Of a DNA stretch of 64,000 nt, positions 39,517 through 52,900 are shown in pieces (position 1 is the stretch's first letter; each line of letters begins with the position of its first letter). The position numbers and the translations under genes are program-made. Below the pieces are notes generated by a model, which was given only the letters and a program-made list of their open reading frames with translations, was not told the origin of the DNA and searched no databases. The DNA is from Glandiceps talaboti. Its lineage: Eukaryota > Hemichordata > Enteropneusta > Spengelidae. The stretch is taken from positions 21,999,564 through 22,063,563 of the forward strand of contig NC_135558.1 in assembly GCF_964340395.1 (NCBI RefSeq), in the 5' to 3' direction.

Positions 39517-39713
<197 letters not shown>

Positions 39714-39726
39714 TGAGAGAGAGGAA

Positions 39727-39766
39727 CAGTCAGTCAGTCAGACAGACAGACAGACAGACAGACAGA
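39727..39766. repeat. (CAGT)n(CAGA)n microsatellite
   Basis: Three CAGT units followed by about six CAGA units. Confidence 0.95.
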
Positions 39767-41846
39767 GGAAGGCAGACACAAATACATCGCATGGCTGTCA
39801 CCAAACTCATCATTGAATATAGGATTTAGAAGATATGGCGGCGAAGCCAAACGTTTTCAACTTGAGAGAAAGAGAGAGAGAGGGGGGGGGAGAGGAAGGG
39901 AGGGGGAGACGTGTGGACAATATATACGGTTCCTAGTCTAGTTTACGAGCAGACAATTGAGTGTCGATATGACTAAGGACAGTCACAATTTTTATCTAGA
40001 TCTGTCAGTACTGGAAATATAGTACAGATCAATATAATTTTAACAAATATTGTAGAAATAAAACTGCAGTACTGTTTTCATAATAACTCATGGCGCCTAT
40101 CTTGATCACGACTTGCGAAGTCTGTCACATAGAATCACTTTTTAAATCGTTTTTAGCAGGAACGCCTGCAGTTGCCTTCTTTAAACCTAGTGAACAAGAT
40201 TGAATCTGATGGGAAACTGTGCTTTCAAAATGTTTATCTACCCGAAGGCTATTTTCTACCCAAAATGCGAATTATACAAAATTTGTTTCCCTAATACATT
40301 TCAGGTCATGTACTTAGGTTTAATATGCAGCCTAATTTACAACCACAATTCTTATATCTTAATATACATTCCTCGTTCTATTTCATTCTTATCAATTTTA
40401 TACAGGCCTTCCACTTTTTTGCCATTTCTACTTAATCCCACTGTGTTAAAACAAAGTTAGAGTTGCTGCTTATTTATACGTATGTATACGTATATGCTGA
40501 GCTGTTACCTAGCAACACCATTATTCAGACGCCAACGTGTATAATGGTCTATACTAAATTCATTTACTAATGGTTTTTTGACCTATGACAAACACAATTC
40601 TTGAATGAATTCATTCCCAGCTTTAGTTGAGGGTACGGGATAATATTACTTTGCTGATAACGTTTCTTAATTACTTCCTGTCAAGAATATAAATGCTTTT
40701 CAATTCCTACTATCCCAAAAGTCGCAATGTTGGATTTAACTAACCCACTTGTTTACGGCATGGTTTTTTTCTCCAATTCCTACTATCTCTCAGTCGTACT
40801 AAGTAGACACAGTGATGCGATATGGAAGTCTAGCTAGGTATGTGGCTGATAATTGAATCAACTCATTATCTCCGTCGTCGGCTGACTGTATATAGGGCTG
40901 CGTTTGATGATAAAAGATAACCCATTACTGACAAGAGAAGCAGCTCAAAATTAGTTAGAATCACGTCATCTTTATGTGATTTGTAATACAAAGACAGATA
41001 GATAACAAGGTGCCACACAATTTGTTGGACTTTGCAACTCTCGCCTTCACAGAAATGATGTAAAATGTGACAGGCCGTTTATTTCATCATTTAAAAGTGA
41101 TTAAAAACCGGATTTAAACTACGAAGCCTACATTTTTGTGTGACACATTTACTTGCTTTTTTCTGCATACATCATGGCAGTCAAGCTTCATCGCTTTCGA
41201 CAGTGTCTTATATTGGTTCCGTGTAAATGGTGTGTAGATGAGCGGAACGGAAAGCTTCAAGTATTCACCGCGTCATGCCTATCTCCATGATCGATAATAG
41301 AGGTATTGTAAGAATTGGGACAATTTTGTCGAGATACGAGGTTTCTGTCATTTGAACGATGACGTTGGCACTTAACTTAATTTTGAAAAATCAATGCAGC
41401 GCGGTCTGTAATTACAATGTGCATTTGTCACCGTGAAGTTGGGGTAATATTGTCAATGGCAAAGGAGTCAAATACAAAGTTCAAGATCTGGGGCACGATA
41501 ACACCTGACTACCTAGTCAATATCATTAAATCGCCTAAATATTTCAACTTTCCAAGAATGTTCGTGAATGAAACTAAAAACTAAAGACGGTTGAATGTAA
41601 ATGACATTAAGCTTGTCAACTACAAATGAAAAAAATGCATAAAACGTATAATTGTATGATTTGTTCTAGTAAAGCGAGTACATCATCAAATGACAGAAAC
41701 TAATATATCTTACCTGAGTAATGGCAATATGTAATTTTGACAGCTGATATACATGCAAACTGTAAACAGTAACGGAATTTTTACTTTAAAATATTATGTT
41801 AAACCTTATCATCTTGAACTATAGTATTTACACTTGTAGTCTGGTT
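39767..41846. other. No gene seen; second purine run
   Basis: A purine-only run at about 39864-39909. The rest is AT-rich and unremarkable. Confidence 0.45.
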
Positions 41847-41933
41847 AAAAGTACCTGTACACAGGAGTCAAGACTTTGTATGAACACTTTAAAAGTACCT
41901 GTACACAGGAATCAAGATTTGTATGGACACTTT
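41847..41933. repeat. 44/43-bp tandem duplication
   Basis: AAAAGTACCTGTACACAGGA begins both units, and TATGAACACTTT or TATGGACACTTT ends them. Confidence 0.95.
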
Positions 41934-42713
41934 AATGATCTAGATGTTTTATCTAAATCTAATGATAGAAAGTACTTTCATTTGGTTCATGTACATAGAC
42001 CTTACACCACTTATAATAGAGAAGATTGCTTTAAAGGCGATCATTTATAGTAAAATATAGCAAACGATTTGTCAAGTAATTTAGCGATACTAGTCATAGA
42101 TAAGGATTAAGTTGAAATTGATAATTTGTACATGGTTATGATTGATAATTTGTACATGGTTATGATTGATAGCATGGACAAATTGATAGTGTACTTGCAA
42201 GTGGGCGCTTAGCATAATCTTTATCGACAGACAAACTAAATACATTGCCCAAGTTTTGTCACGACGTGAAAAAATACACGTACTGAATACTTTGCCAAAT
42301 ATTTAGACAGTATCCCCTGTCCAACGTTCGTTGAGAGGATCCTTGGTAAATACAGCTGGGATTTCTAGTTCCTGACAGCAAAGGTATTCTAGTATTATGA
42401 TTCGTGTAAGACATTTTACGTTTCTGATGAGCTAAAGAAACAAGTGACTTTTTATTTCCATTCCACAAAGTAGATAATCGCAATATCCGTAAAGGGCACA
42501 CGATTCGAAACCACCATTTAGAGTGAGTACCTCGGTCATTTAATGTAAAGTTACTGTGTAACATTTGATATTATCAGTTTCATTATCAATTCTATTCGTT
42601 GTCACAAGTAATGAACCGTAATGGACGGCGACCTGTTTACTCTGACGGAGACAATTTGAAGTGGCATAGCGAGGCTTCCTGTCTTGTTGGTATACGCGTA
42701 AGGTCAAAGTGAT
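41934..42713. other. No gene seen; 25-bp duplication
   Basis: GATAATTTGTACATGGTTAT is tandemly duplicated near 42119-42168. A long minus frame (42259-42564) starts without ATG, is not recognisable and was not called. Confidence 0.45.
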
Positions 42714-43049
42714 TTATTTAGAAGAAGTAGGCTTCCAGCAGTTTACCCTAATTGGATCAATTACAGAGACGTTTTTTCCAGTTAGTGACCATCCCCATGT
42801 AAAGACATCAGCAAAGTAGAATTCCCATTGGAATTTATTTTTCTTGGTTACACGATGTTTTAGTATTGATTTGTCAGTTATAGTTTGGCTTGCATTGAAG
42901 GAATAGAGGATTCTTTTTACATCAGTCACGGTGTCATCAAATGAAAGCGGGAAATTGCCTGATCCCTGACCCCTGATCCAGAGTATCTCTAAATAACTGT
43001 GGTAATGGAACTTAAAGATGCTTATTATTAGAGGTAATGGTAAATCCAT
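42714..43049 (-). CDS. Uncharacterised 111-codon ORF
   Basis: ATG at 43049 and TAA at 42714 on the minus strand, not based on a simple repeat. The sequence has mixed composition, with NFPLSFDDTVTDVKRILYSF near the middle, two N-glycosylation-type sequons (NAS, NVS) and FYFADVFTWGWSLTGKN towards the end. No family was recognised, and there is no obvious signal peptide beyond a weakly hydrophobic start (MDLPLPLIISIF). It is one of the longer non-repeat ATG frames in the window. In AT-rich DNA of this length chance remains likely. Confidence 0.2.
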   Translation of the reverse strand: MDLPLPLIISIFKFHYHSYLEILWIRGQGSGNFPLSFDDTVTDVKRILYSFNASQTITDKSILKHRVTKKNKFQWEFYFADVFTWGWSLTGKNVSVIDPIRVNCWKPTSSK

Positions 43050-43564
43050 TCCCGAGAGAAGTGATTTTCTGAACTATCGTATGTGATATTTTGCATGTTT
43101 TTGACCTATAGGGTATAAATATGTTGAACTGGCCCTGATAAATTTCCCAGAAGTCTTTTTCTTTAGTAATGATTTTTTTTGTATTCATACTTGTTATCAG
43201 TACTTTAGTTTTGAACTCAATTCAGTAAATATTCCGATACTAGGTGCAATGATCCGGGCCACCCCTTTGCAAAACAAATAATGAAATCGAGCGAATAGAA
43301 ACAAATTGATATCAGGTTTGTCGAGACTATTACGTAATAAATTAACCCACAAGAGGTGAACCCTGAGCAGTTTATATATAATTACATTTAATCACGCTAG
43401 TCTACTATATTTATGGATTAGAAAATGACTTTGTGTCACTAGAAAACGGGAAATACTTCATTTAGGGCATTAAATCGGCAGCAATATTACAAAATATGAA
43501 ATACAATTTGGTCTAAAACATATCATGTACGCGTTGAAATTGCATTCTAGTAGTTTGTATATTA
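43050..43564. other. No gene seen
   Basis: AT-rich sequence. Confidence 0.45.
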
Positions 43565-43614
43565 CATGTGAGAGAGAGACAGAGAGAGAGAGACTGACAG
43601 AGAGAGACATAGGG

Positions 43615-43649
<35 letters not shown>

Positions 43650-43668
43650 GACAGAGAATGACTGAGTG
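43565..43668. repeat. GA-rich and (CAGA)n microsatellites
   Basis: GAGAGAGACAGAGAGAGAGA at the left and about eight CAGA units at 43617-43648. Confidence 0.95.
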
Positions 43669-43904
43669 ACTGAATGAGTCAACATATCCACTTATGCCCA
43701 GATGATTATTGCCATGACTACCAATCTTTTCATCCCTTGTATAACTATGCGTGTCATTTTCCTACGATCACAAGCACGTTGCCTGTCAATTAACATCGTT
43801 TCAAAGGAAGAACATAGATTGACAACAGCAGCGCGTGGAGATTGTCATTGTGTCATCATTGCCATTACTGGTTGATATTATGTAGCAAGTGTTTTGGGAA
43901 AGTC

Positions 43905-44112
43905 TCCTGTTAACGGCTAGACGTACGGTATATATATATCACATTAAAACTACTGTTAACGAAAAGATATATCAGATAAATACTAGATATCATAGTACAA
44001 CTACTGCTAACGACTAGCTATATCAGATAAATAGTAGATGTGAGAGTGGAACATCTGTTAACGAATAGATAAGTCTGATATCACAGTATAACTACTGTTA
44101 ACGACGCTTGGT
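43905..44112. repeat. Degenerate repeat around CTACTGTTAACGA
   Basis: TGTTAACG or TGCTAACG recurs near 43908, 43952, 44006, 44046 and 44096, followed in several units by a TAGATATATCAGATAAATA-like segment. Confidence 0.7.
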
Positions 44113-46007
44113 TGAGACAAGTAGTAAATAGCCTACAAATCTATACAACCTGTTATATAGTTATGACCTGTATACTAACGGTACAATTTCGTTGTATGAC
44201 TCATAATGGAGGTATACTATAACGCAGTGGCAAGCATAATTTCTACTGAAAATAACATGTTAGCGAGACACACTGGAATGCGGTCAACGGACTCGCTGTG
44301 TACCCTCACAACACAATTTCCTGTTTGATTGTCCTGTATATATGGCTTATCACATGTAGGGGCTCTTTGTGAAAATACTTTTTCATTTAAAATCACACCA
44401 TCTCTATTTGATAAAGCTGCCTAGCAGCTAAAAGCAATATATACAGTAAGAGTTATATATTAAACTCTTATTACTCTGCATATTAATATCGTCTCGTTGG
44501 AGTTAACGTTGCCTATATTAAGAATAAATTATTTAGTTAATTTGAGCGGAATTAAAACCAGTAATCAATTGATTCGGTTTGATTCGGAAATGTTTTTAAA
44601 ATGATGCGACACAGTGGTTACATGGACTCTGGTAGCGTTATTGTCAGCTTGTACAATTCCACATCTGTTGGTAACAGATATGTAAAGACGTCGACACTGT
44701 TCATACACATAGTTTATTTATAATCTCCCTTTAGTCGGAAATTATTAACTATTTTTTTTGAAATAGAGGATATGACACGTCGTAGTAATTTGTTAGTAAT
44801 GTATGATTTATAATTGGGTTCAATTTCCCATACATGTAGTGTAATTACAGCATTTCATTTGAAAACATTTTACAATAAATGTTTTGAATATCGTTATCGA
44901 AATAACATTGGTAACACTACATTCAGCAGGTCTGAGTTTCATATCCTATTTCACATTATATAACTTATAAAAAAAGAAAACAGTGCCCAAGATAATGAGT
45001 TTGGATTTGAACTTTCCTCGAAGAAGTAGATGGATTACAAATATAAGAATCCGTTGAAATTTTCATTTTCAGCATATCTTTGTACGACTTAGGGAAATAT
45101 AGATAACTCTATCACATAATTATTTTGAGCGCCAGGCTTCATATTCAATTTCATTATGGGAATGTGCAAAACAAAATACCGTGAATGTGTGATGTATACT
45201 ACTACTATTAATACACCATACTTAATTGGTGTAAGGCCTAGAAACAAATTATGTGGTTCCGATTACGCTCAATGTTAGGATAGGTGGGGGTCGGTATATT
45301 TTTCATTTTATTTTTTATATTTATTTTTTTCATGTGTGAGTGTCTAGCTTAGGTAGTTATGTTTTCTGTTCTTTCCCACATGATATGGTCTCTGTGTTAT
45401 TGACTTCTTCCCATCAAATGTACAGCCATTACAGATTAAAAAAAACAGTTTTATATTGTCTTTTTAAGTTGATTTTATTATTTTTTTCTCGAATACGTAA
45501 CAAATAGTTTAGGGCCGGCAGTGAAATTAGGTGGGGTCGGGTAACCGGAGCCAAACAATTATTTTTTAGGCCTAATGGAATATCGCTGTAATTTATTATA
45601 ACGTAATCCACATTCATAATTTGACAGGCAATGTTGACAGCTTGTATACACATTGACAATTTTCCACTACATTTAAGTATGTGTAGCCACTTTTACTGGG
45701 AGTATACGTTATAAAACTATATAGACATTTGATCAATGAGACAACGATGAACATTCCTTTCATTAATAATGCTGATTCGGCTTTTGTTTACAAATTTAAA
45801 TTTCACATAACGAATATAATTTGGATTATTAACACACAGGCTCCACACACAATGTAATGGTAAATATTGATATATGAAAAAAACCCAAATATACACATGC
45901 ATATATTAACGTGTATGCGAATAAAATAGTTATCCCTTTGAATATTTACTAGCTTTGTATACACACATATGTATGCGTGCGTACGCACGTACATACACAG
46001 AGAGACA
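44113..46007. other. No gene seen; TAGGTGGGGTCGG motif pair
   Basis: AT-rich. TAGGTGGGGGTCGGTA (~45281) and TTAGGTGGGGTCGGGTAACC (~45528), each with a nearby T-rich stretch, look like fragments of one interspersed repeat. An exact 14-bp palindrome CGTGCGTACGCACG lies at ~45976. Confidence 0.45.
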
Positions 46008-46102
46008 CATACATACATACATACATACATACATACATACATACATACATACATACATTTATACATACATACTGACAGACAGAAAGACAGACAGACAGAC
46101 AC
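46008..46102. repeat. (CATA)n and (CAGA)n microsatellites
   Basis: (CATA)n at 46008-46057 and CAGA units at 46075-46100. Confidence 0.97.
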
Positions 46103-46376
46103 ACACAAAGGGCTACAATTCAGGGGACACGGGTTCGAGTACTACATGTGTTACTTGTCGTTACTCATTTTAATTTGCTTTGTAATGTTTGAGTGAGTTT
46201 CAATCATTGTGTGTAAGTACATGGTGCAATCGATTGTTGCAAAATGTAGGACTAGTGTTGTCAAACATATATATTACATCTCCAGAGACCATCATTTACA
46301 AGTGACGTCTTTCCAGGTTTTATACCATTACCAAGTATGAATGATGTCACAATGAGAATATTGATAGTGGTTTTTT

Positions 46377-46457
46377 CTTCCGTAAGGAAGAGATATATTA
46401 GTGAGTGAAAGTCTGTCTGTGTGTGTGTGTGTGTGTGTGGCTGTCTGACTGACTGAC

Positions 46458-46488
<31 letters not shown>

Positions 46489-47370
46489 GTCATCATTTTC
46501 TCCATAACGGCTGGCTCAATTGAAACGAAATTTTGAAGACATATTCCGTAGTAATGGTAAGACCTGATTAGTTTTGGTAAAAATCCCGTGAATATTAATG
46601 AGCAATTTACGTAATTAATGGTTTTCGGGAATTAGGCTATATCTCAAGAATGCACGCTTCAAATTCAATATAATTTGATACATACATTTGCGATACCAAA
46701 GTGCACTTGTTCTGAAAATATCATTGATGTAGCTTTTAGTTTTAATAAGTTATTGGCATATTTTTGTCGGCCACTAAAAAGGAAAAAATAGTTTCTTGTC
46801 AGGAATCGTTGTCCAAAGTGATGCGATGATGCGATTATTTTTTTTACATTCTCAACAAATGTTAATCAATCTACTTATCATTGCAGTTACTGTTCTTTTT
46901 ATTTAGTACTTTATTACAGCAAGTGTGTATGTGGGGCAGATGTCATAGGCTAGTTCATGATTAGTTTTGCAGTTGTCTTCACTGGTGGCAATTAATGTAG
47001 GGAGAGTTACTTTTGTGTTTTCCCTTTCATCTGCAGACTGAATTGGCTTACAGAAGAACAAATTAACGCGGGAAGTGGGGTACTTAAGTGATGGGCGCTG
47101 TCCAGAAACAATTTTTTTTTTTTTTTTTTTTTTTGGGGGGGGGGGGGCTTTTAAAACTCTTTCTACGGTAAGTGCTATGCTACAACATTCTGTAAAGCTT
47201 CACATTACATGTTGTTGTTGGCCAGGAGATCACTAACAGCAATGGACAAATAGCAATCAATGAGAAAAAATAACTTATTGCATATGTTCTGTTGTATTCC
47301 AACAATTGTCTGTAGGAATGACAATCTCAAAACTTTGCCCTTATGGAAGACATTCAGTTTAAATCTGGTA
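46377..47370 (+). mobile_element. Nonautonomous element with GTCT microsatellite, copy A
   Basis: Begins with the hairpin CTTCCGTAAGGAAG (46377-46390), then (GTCT)n/(GT)n/(GACT)n to 46490, then GTGTCATCATTTTCTCCATA + ACGGCTGGCTCAATTGAAAC, one core unit (GGAATTAGGCTATATCTCAA...), diverged AT-rich sequence with a T23G13 run near 47112-47147, and the 3' module ACAATTGTCTGTAGGAATGA...GGAAGACATTCAGTTTAAAT (47301-47370). The sequence CTTCCGTAAGG at the start is the inverse of CCTTACGGAAG in the copy B end. No protein is encoded. The layout (short inverted ends, GTCY microsatellite, core repeats) recalls Helentron-derived HINE/DINE-1 and bivalve pearl-type elements. Confidence 0.6.
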
Positions 47371-47464
47371 TATTGATGTGTTTTATTGTCCTACAATTCT
47401 AATAATTTACCTTTGAAGAAATCATTTGGCATGTACAACTGTTACCAGTTGACATTTTTACCCC

Positions 47465-48376
47465 AGTAAGAAAGATTATGAGAAGTGTGTGCCTGTGTGT
47501 GTCATCGTTTTCTCAAAAACAGCTGGCTCAATTCAAACGAAATTTGGTGTATATATTCCTTAGGGTGATGGCTAGAACCGAATAGGTTTTGGTAAGCAAT
47601 ATTAATGAGCTATTTACATAATTGACAGTTTTCGGTATTTAGGCGATATCTTAAGAATGCACGCTTCTAATACATGGTACATACATGGTACATACATTGA
47701 TGATAACAAAGTGCATGTGTCATATAAATTTTGATAATATAGCTTGTAGTTTTGTTGAGTCATTTGCGTAATTAAAGATTTTCAGTAATTAGGCTATAAC
47801 TGAAGAATGCAAAATTCAAATTCAATATAGTTTGGCGCATACTTCAAACCTAGGGAAGGGCACATGTCCTGAAAAGCTTGTTGATATAGCTTCTAGTTTT
47901 AATGAGTCATTTGCATAATTATTGATTTTCAGTAATTGGGCTATAAATGATGAGCGCAAGCTTCAAGTTCCATATAATTTAGTACGTATATTCATGATAC
48001 CAGGGTGCATGTGACGCAAAAGCTTACTGATGTAACACTTAGTTTAATTAGTCATTTGCATAATTAATGATTTTCAGTAATGAGGCTATATCTTAAGAAA
48101 GCGCCCTTCATATTAAGAATAATTTGGTGCACACATTGATGGTAACAAAGTTCATGTACCATATAAAGTTTGATAATGTAGCTTTTAGATGTAATGACTC
48201 ATTTGCATGATTAAAGATTTTCAGTAATTGGGCTATATCTTCAAATGCATACTTCAAATTCAATAAAATTTGGTACATACTTCAAACAAAACTAATCGTA
48301 TATGTTGTCAACAATTATTGTGTGTAGGAACGAAAATCTAAAGATTTGCCCTTACGGAAGGCATTCAGTTTAAATC
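47465..48376 (+). mobile_element. Nonautonomous element with 147-bp core repeats, copy B
   Basis: Same order as copy A, directly downstream and in the same orientation: AGTAAGAAAGATTATGAGAA + GTGTGTGCCTGTG (microsatellite contracted), GTGTCATCGTTTTCTCAAAA + ACAGCTGGCTCAATT, then five core repeats and the 3' module ending CTTACGGAAGGCATTCAGTT + TAAATC. The core anchor TTTTCRGTAATT recurs at 47629, 47779, 47926, 48071 and 48218 (spacing 145-150 bp). Each core unit contains AGTCATTTGCATAATTAATG, a GGCTATATCT segment and AATTTGGTACATACATT. No coding capacity. Confidence 0.7.
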
Positions 48377-49697
48377 GATTTACCAATTAAAACTTATTGA
48401 AATATGAGAGACAGCCATAAGTAAATTGTTTAAAGAAATGATATTGTATGATATATTTACTCAAAACTTTGCTGACAAGACACACACACACACACACACA
48501 TGATGGTTTGTTGCTATAACAACCATTAAGTCGATCACAATTAATTTGGCTGGAAGTTTAGACTTATTTTCGTAATTAGTGAGTGTGCGGTATGTTTTTT
48601 CAACAACGCTATATGCATACTATTCATTATACACACTGCAGTCTTAGTTTAACATTATTAATTATCAACTTTGTCTATTCGTGAACAAATAAACCTAACA
48701 TTTCTACACATTGAAGTTATTTCATTATTTGTACGGTTTCATTTTTACATTATTTTTCAAATATTCGCTAAAGCGTGCATCTGAATAGATCTCGTCAAAT
48801 CAACAACTGTTGTTTTAATTATGTCAAATTTCCACTATTGTTAAAATTGCCAAAAAATGGGTATTTGAATAGAGTATTACATTCAATGTAGTCCATTGGG
48901 CAACACATCGGAGATTGCTCGCTTGACTATTAACACGATAAGTACATTTACCTAACTAGTGAGAGTTTGCAAACATAAGAAATATTTACATATCAGTAGT
49001 CATCGCAAGTATTGATTCATGGTAAACTAAAAACTACGGTTGCGCTAACGATTTTGCAGGGTTTTATGTCTCGGTTGATATGTCGTTCTAGTTTCAAATT
49101 CTAGTAAAATAATGCACACTGTCCATATTCTCTACTTTCAAATGCTAGTAAAATAATGCACACTTTCCGTACGTTTTAATTTGCTTACTATAGTACTAAG
49201 TAACACAAATTGCATTTGCTGTTTGATATCCAGGATGAAATTTGAAAACGCGTTTTCACTGTATCTGTATCTGTATCTGTATCTGTCAGATCTGTACGTT
49301 TTATAAAGTTATCGAAATTAAGGATGGCTCATTCTCCTTGACATTTTGCCTGACCTTTGATGTGCATGATAAAATCATATCCTGACCATTGCTACTGTTG
49401 TTACCACGTTCACCTACATCGTCTTTAATAATCTGGAAAGTGTCTCTAATCATAGGTATCTCGCTCGTTTTGAAACAAAATGTCTTAAATTGAACTTTGC
49501 ATTAATTATCACAGTTGATATATAATGCATACGTTTAGCGATATAAACTAAGTCTACATTTGCTGATATCAGTAAATTGTCAATCATGTCTTCATTATAC
49601 AAATCCGGAAATCTGCGATATTTAAATATTGACCTTAGCCTGGTTAGTTAATTGAGAAGCGTATATTGACCTTACAAAACATTGATTATTTTAAAGA
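48377..49697. other. No gene seen; small repeats
   Basis: (CA)n at 48480-48500, a ~43-bp duplication (TTCTAGTAAAATAATGCACA, ~49100 and ~49144) and (TGTATC)n at ~49260-49284. No exon called. Confidence 0.5.
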
Positions 49698-49988
49698 ATG
49701 ACAGAAATTATTCCAGAAAGTTTGACCTTTAACCTTAGTGGAAATGACGTCAATCGCAGCTATCTTCATCAGGCAATGAAATGGTTGTTTGCAAGGATTT
49801 CTTTTGATGACACTTTACTTTTCATGTATCCATGTATTTCATGTCAAAATTCGCTCAAAATCATTTTGAATAATTCTGTAAATTTACTTGACTCAATAGG
49901 ATTACTGCAAAAAGAGGATAGTTTACAGAGCTACATGAAAGCAAATTCTACACAGGTTCAATTGGTGTATGTTGATCGATTGTTTTAA
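49698..49988 (+). CDS. Uncharacterised 96-codon ORF
   Basis: ATG at 49698 and TAA at 49986. It starts MTEIIPESLTFNLSGNDVNR and includes a Cys pair (PCISC) and a Leu/Asn-rich stretch. No known family was recognised, with no signal peptide, membrane segment or repeat. The AT-rich codon bias matches the surrounding noncoding DNA, so this is listed only because it is a clean ATG frame of this length. Confidence 0.15.
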   Translation: MTEIIPESLTFNLSGNDVNRSYLHQAMKWLFARISFDDTLLFMYPCISCQNSLKIILNNSVNLLDSIGLLQKEDSLQSYMKANSTQVQLVYVDRLF

Positions 49989-52900
49989 GAGCTTATATTT
50001 CAAGGGTTGGGTTTGGCTGTCGTATCATCAGAATACATTGAATGTGAACGATATTCAAAGTGTGGATATGATTGAATGGGATGCAGCATACTATTGGGCC
50101 AAGGGGATTTGCAATCGTCAGCTGCCATTGATTTTCTAGCCCTTTTATTCAGCGGGAGAGCAAGTATTTTCAGTACATATCTAACAAATCGATTGATTGA
50201 TTGTCCGTGACATCTTGAGAAGCTGGTAAATTAAAAGCAAAGAGAGGGCTGGGGTAGACATGCGATTATCTTGAGAGCTATTTGATGTTCATGAATCGTT
50301 CATAACTGCCTGCCTCAATTCACACTTATATAAAGAAACAGCTTTCCGTGTTAGAATCGTCAATTTTGACCTCCTCTAAATCTGATATCCATTTGATATG
50401 TATCAGTTAGACAGCTGACCCACGTTTATGCGATAGCTTGTCTTCTGCACCTTCTGATATTTCGTATTGCATTCAGGCTGGTCAACACTAAAATATATAT
50501 TTTGAATAATGAAGTTTTGGTTTCTAATGATCTTTCACTCGGTCGATATAAATGTTGAGGTGTTTATTCTTTGAAATATGTTTGGTTTGATGTGAAAAAT
50601 TCCTGACTGATATATTCAAAGCATTTGTGATACATATTAATATCATATTCAAAATAGAAATTGAAAAATAAATCTGATTTGTAAACATTGATGATGACAT
50701 TCAGTTTGTCATCTGGGAAACAGTAAGCTTGACGTAACCAGGCTTCGAACAACAAAGAAGAGATAATTGAAACTCATTAATATTAAGACATGCCTCAACA
50801 AAGAGAACGTTGCGTTGCTTAATAATTATGCAGATTCAAAGTATGTTCTGAATATGACATTTGTGTTTAAAGACTGGAATTAATCCTGAATCTAGTGATT
50901 GAAAGCCGATATTATAAATTGAATACCATTGCCATATTATGTACCCGTAAAATCTAACAATAGAATGTTATTATGGTTTAAAGCCCATACATTAATTTTA
51001 ATTAATAATTAATAAATTAAGGCATGCAATGTCGTATGGAAACTACATTTTCTCTGTAATATTATGTAATGTTAATATGGACTCTAGGGGCTGATTGTGT
51101 CACTTTACTATCCCCAGTAAATATATTCATTAAGGTACTCAATTACGTACTCTTCGTGGTCAGATGTAGTACAATGATTGCACTTATATAATTGCAGTCT
51201 TTGGGGACCAGCTGGACAATTTTCAATCACCACTATACTCAATGTGAATGTTGCCATCCCGATAGGCTATTTTGATGATGGACTCTCTAATCAACGTCAA
51301 CCAAAGGTGAAATACTAAAAGAAAGACGTGACGATAGATAATAAGGCAGTCACGAATATCAAATGAGAAACGTATGAAAGGGGTGTCTTTTGGCTTAATG
51401 AAGTACTGCTGCCTTTCATGTGGAAAAAGCACATACATTCGTGAATAACAAGAAGTAAGAAACCTCTCATTGAATATAAGGTTTCTTTCATAGACGGTGA
51501 AATGTATTTCATCGGCTCCGAATTCTTGTGAAAGGAAATTATCACAGAATCACCACAATGACGCTTCTCTATCAAGAAATGTTTTTCTAACTCGTCAATT
51601 TTAGTTGTCCTAAGCTTGTTTTTTTTCAATTGTACTATGGTAAAATATGATAAAAGAGACAAATAAAGGCATGCCTTTGTGAGATTTGTCAGTAATATTC
51701 TAAATGCCTCAATAACAAGTATGCCTTCAGCTACTATAATCTATTGCTTTCAATATATCACTGTGACAGTAAGTGTATGATCATTTGAAAATTCAAGAGA
51801 ACATTGTCTGACTGGGATGTGAAATTAAAATTATTTTCCCACTTTTTCTAACTCTCAGGAAATCATACTGCCTATATCACTATCGAAGACTTGTTGATAC
51901 ATGGTGGCATGATGCAGATGTTGGTTGTCCTTTGGTAATTCGGATATTGTAAACTTTATCGATCACACATGATTCGAGGACATCTGTATACCAAGTAGAA
52001 TCACACTTAGACAACATTTATGGATATATTAGTGCAACCCAAAGTTACAAAAAGACTCTGTTTCTCCATATCTACCATACTATACGTGCTTTATTGTCCA
52101 ATATAATATAAGACGCGTCTACGATAACTACATTCTGAGTCTTGTCAGTCAGTCTGTTTCGATATTTATGGTGTTGTTATAAAATATTTTGACGATGTTT
52201 TTCGGGATAATCATATGGAATTTCAAATGTCAAGATATCGACACAATTAGTAATGTTCAGTCTTGGTTCGTGTAATATCATATAGCCTGATTAACAGATG
52301 GATCCATACATCGTTCATATTATATCTTTACCCTACGAGTGTTTTGGGATATTCTTGGGTTTCTACTTGTCAATTAAGGGGAATATTAAACCTAGCTTTT
52401 TATCTTTTCATTAGATCTTTGTCAGAACATGTATAGTTAATTATTATATGTTGTCAAACTGGACTATACGTCACGTCTGGCATGTGCACCACTACATGTC
52501 ATTTAACGTCAAGCCGAGTTTTTCTGTTTCAATTATTCTGTTTACAAATAAAAAGGATCAGCCTTGTGATACAGTAATTACCTGTCAGGCATACGTTTGT
52601 GCCTACCTATGGCCAAGATAATCGTTAATTTCGTATCTTTCCCAAAGGGGTCGTCAAACCAATTTCTAACTAATGTTTATAATGACACTTACATCGTTAC
52701 ACATTTGTTTGATGCGCTCACTGTTGTAATTGTTGGTTGAATATTTGAACATCATTTGATTAAGTACGTTTTAAGCATATGTCACCGGGCTTACCTAATC
52801 TTCTATTCAATCATACATGATGGCAACATATGGCAATGCAAGTGTCAACACAAGTCCGAATGTCACCTGAGTCAATATATACCATCATATACATCAACGT

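Noticed and set aside
42422-42446. CTGATGA followed closely by GAAAC
   Set aside because: The intervening GCTAAA cannot form stem II and no stem I partner is present.
46108-46145. GGGTTCGAGTAC, resembling a tRNA B box
   Set aside because: No A box at the right distance and no cloverleaf can be drawn. At most it is a tRNA-derived SINE remnant.
51315-51662. 115-codon minus frame
   Set aside because: It starts without ATG, its hydrophobic composition follows AT-rich DNA, and it matches no family I know.
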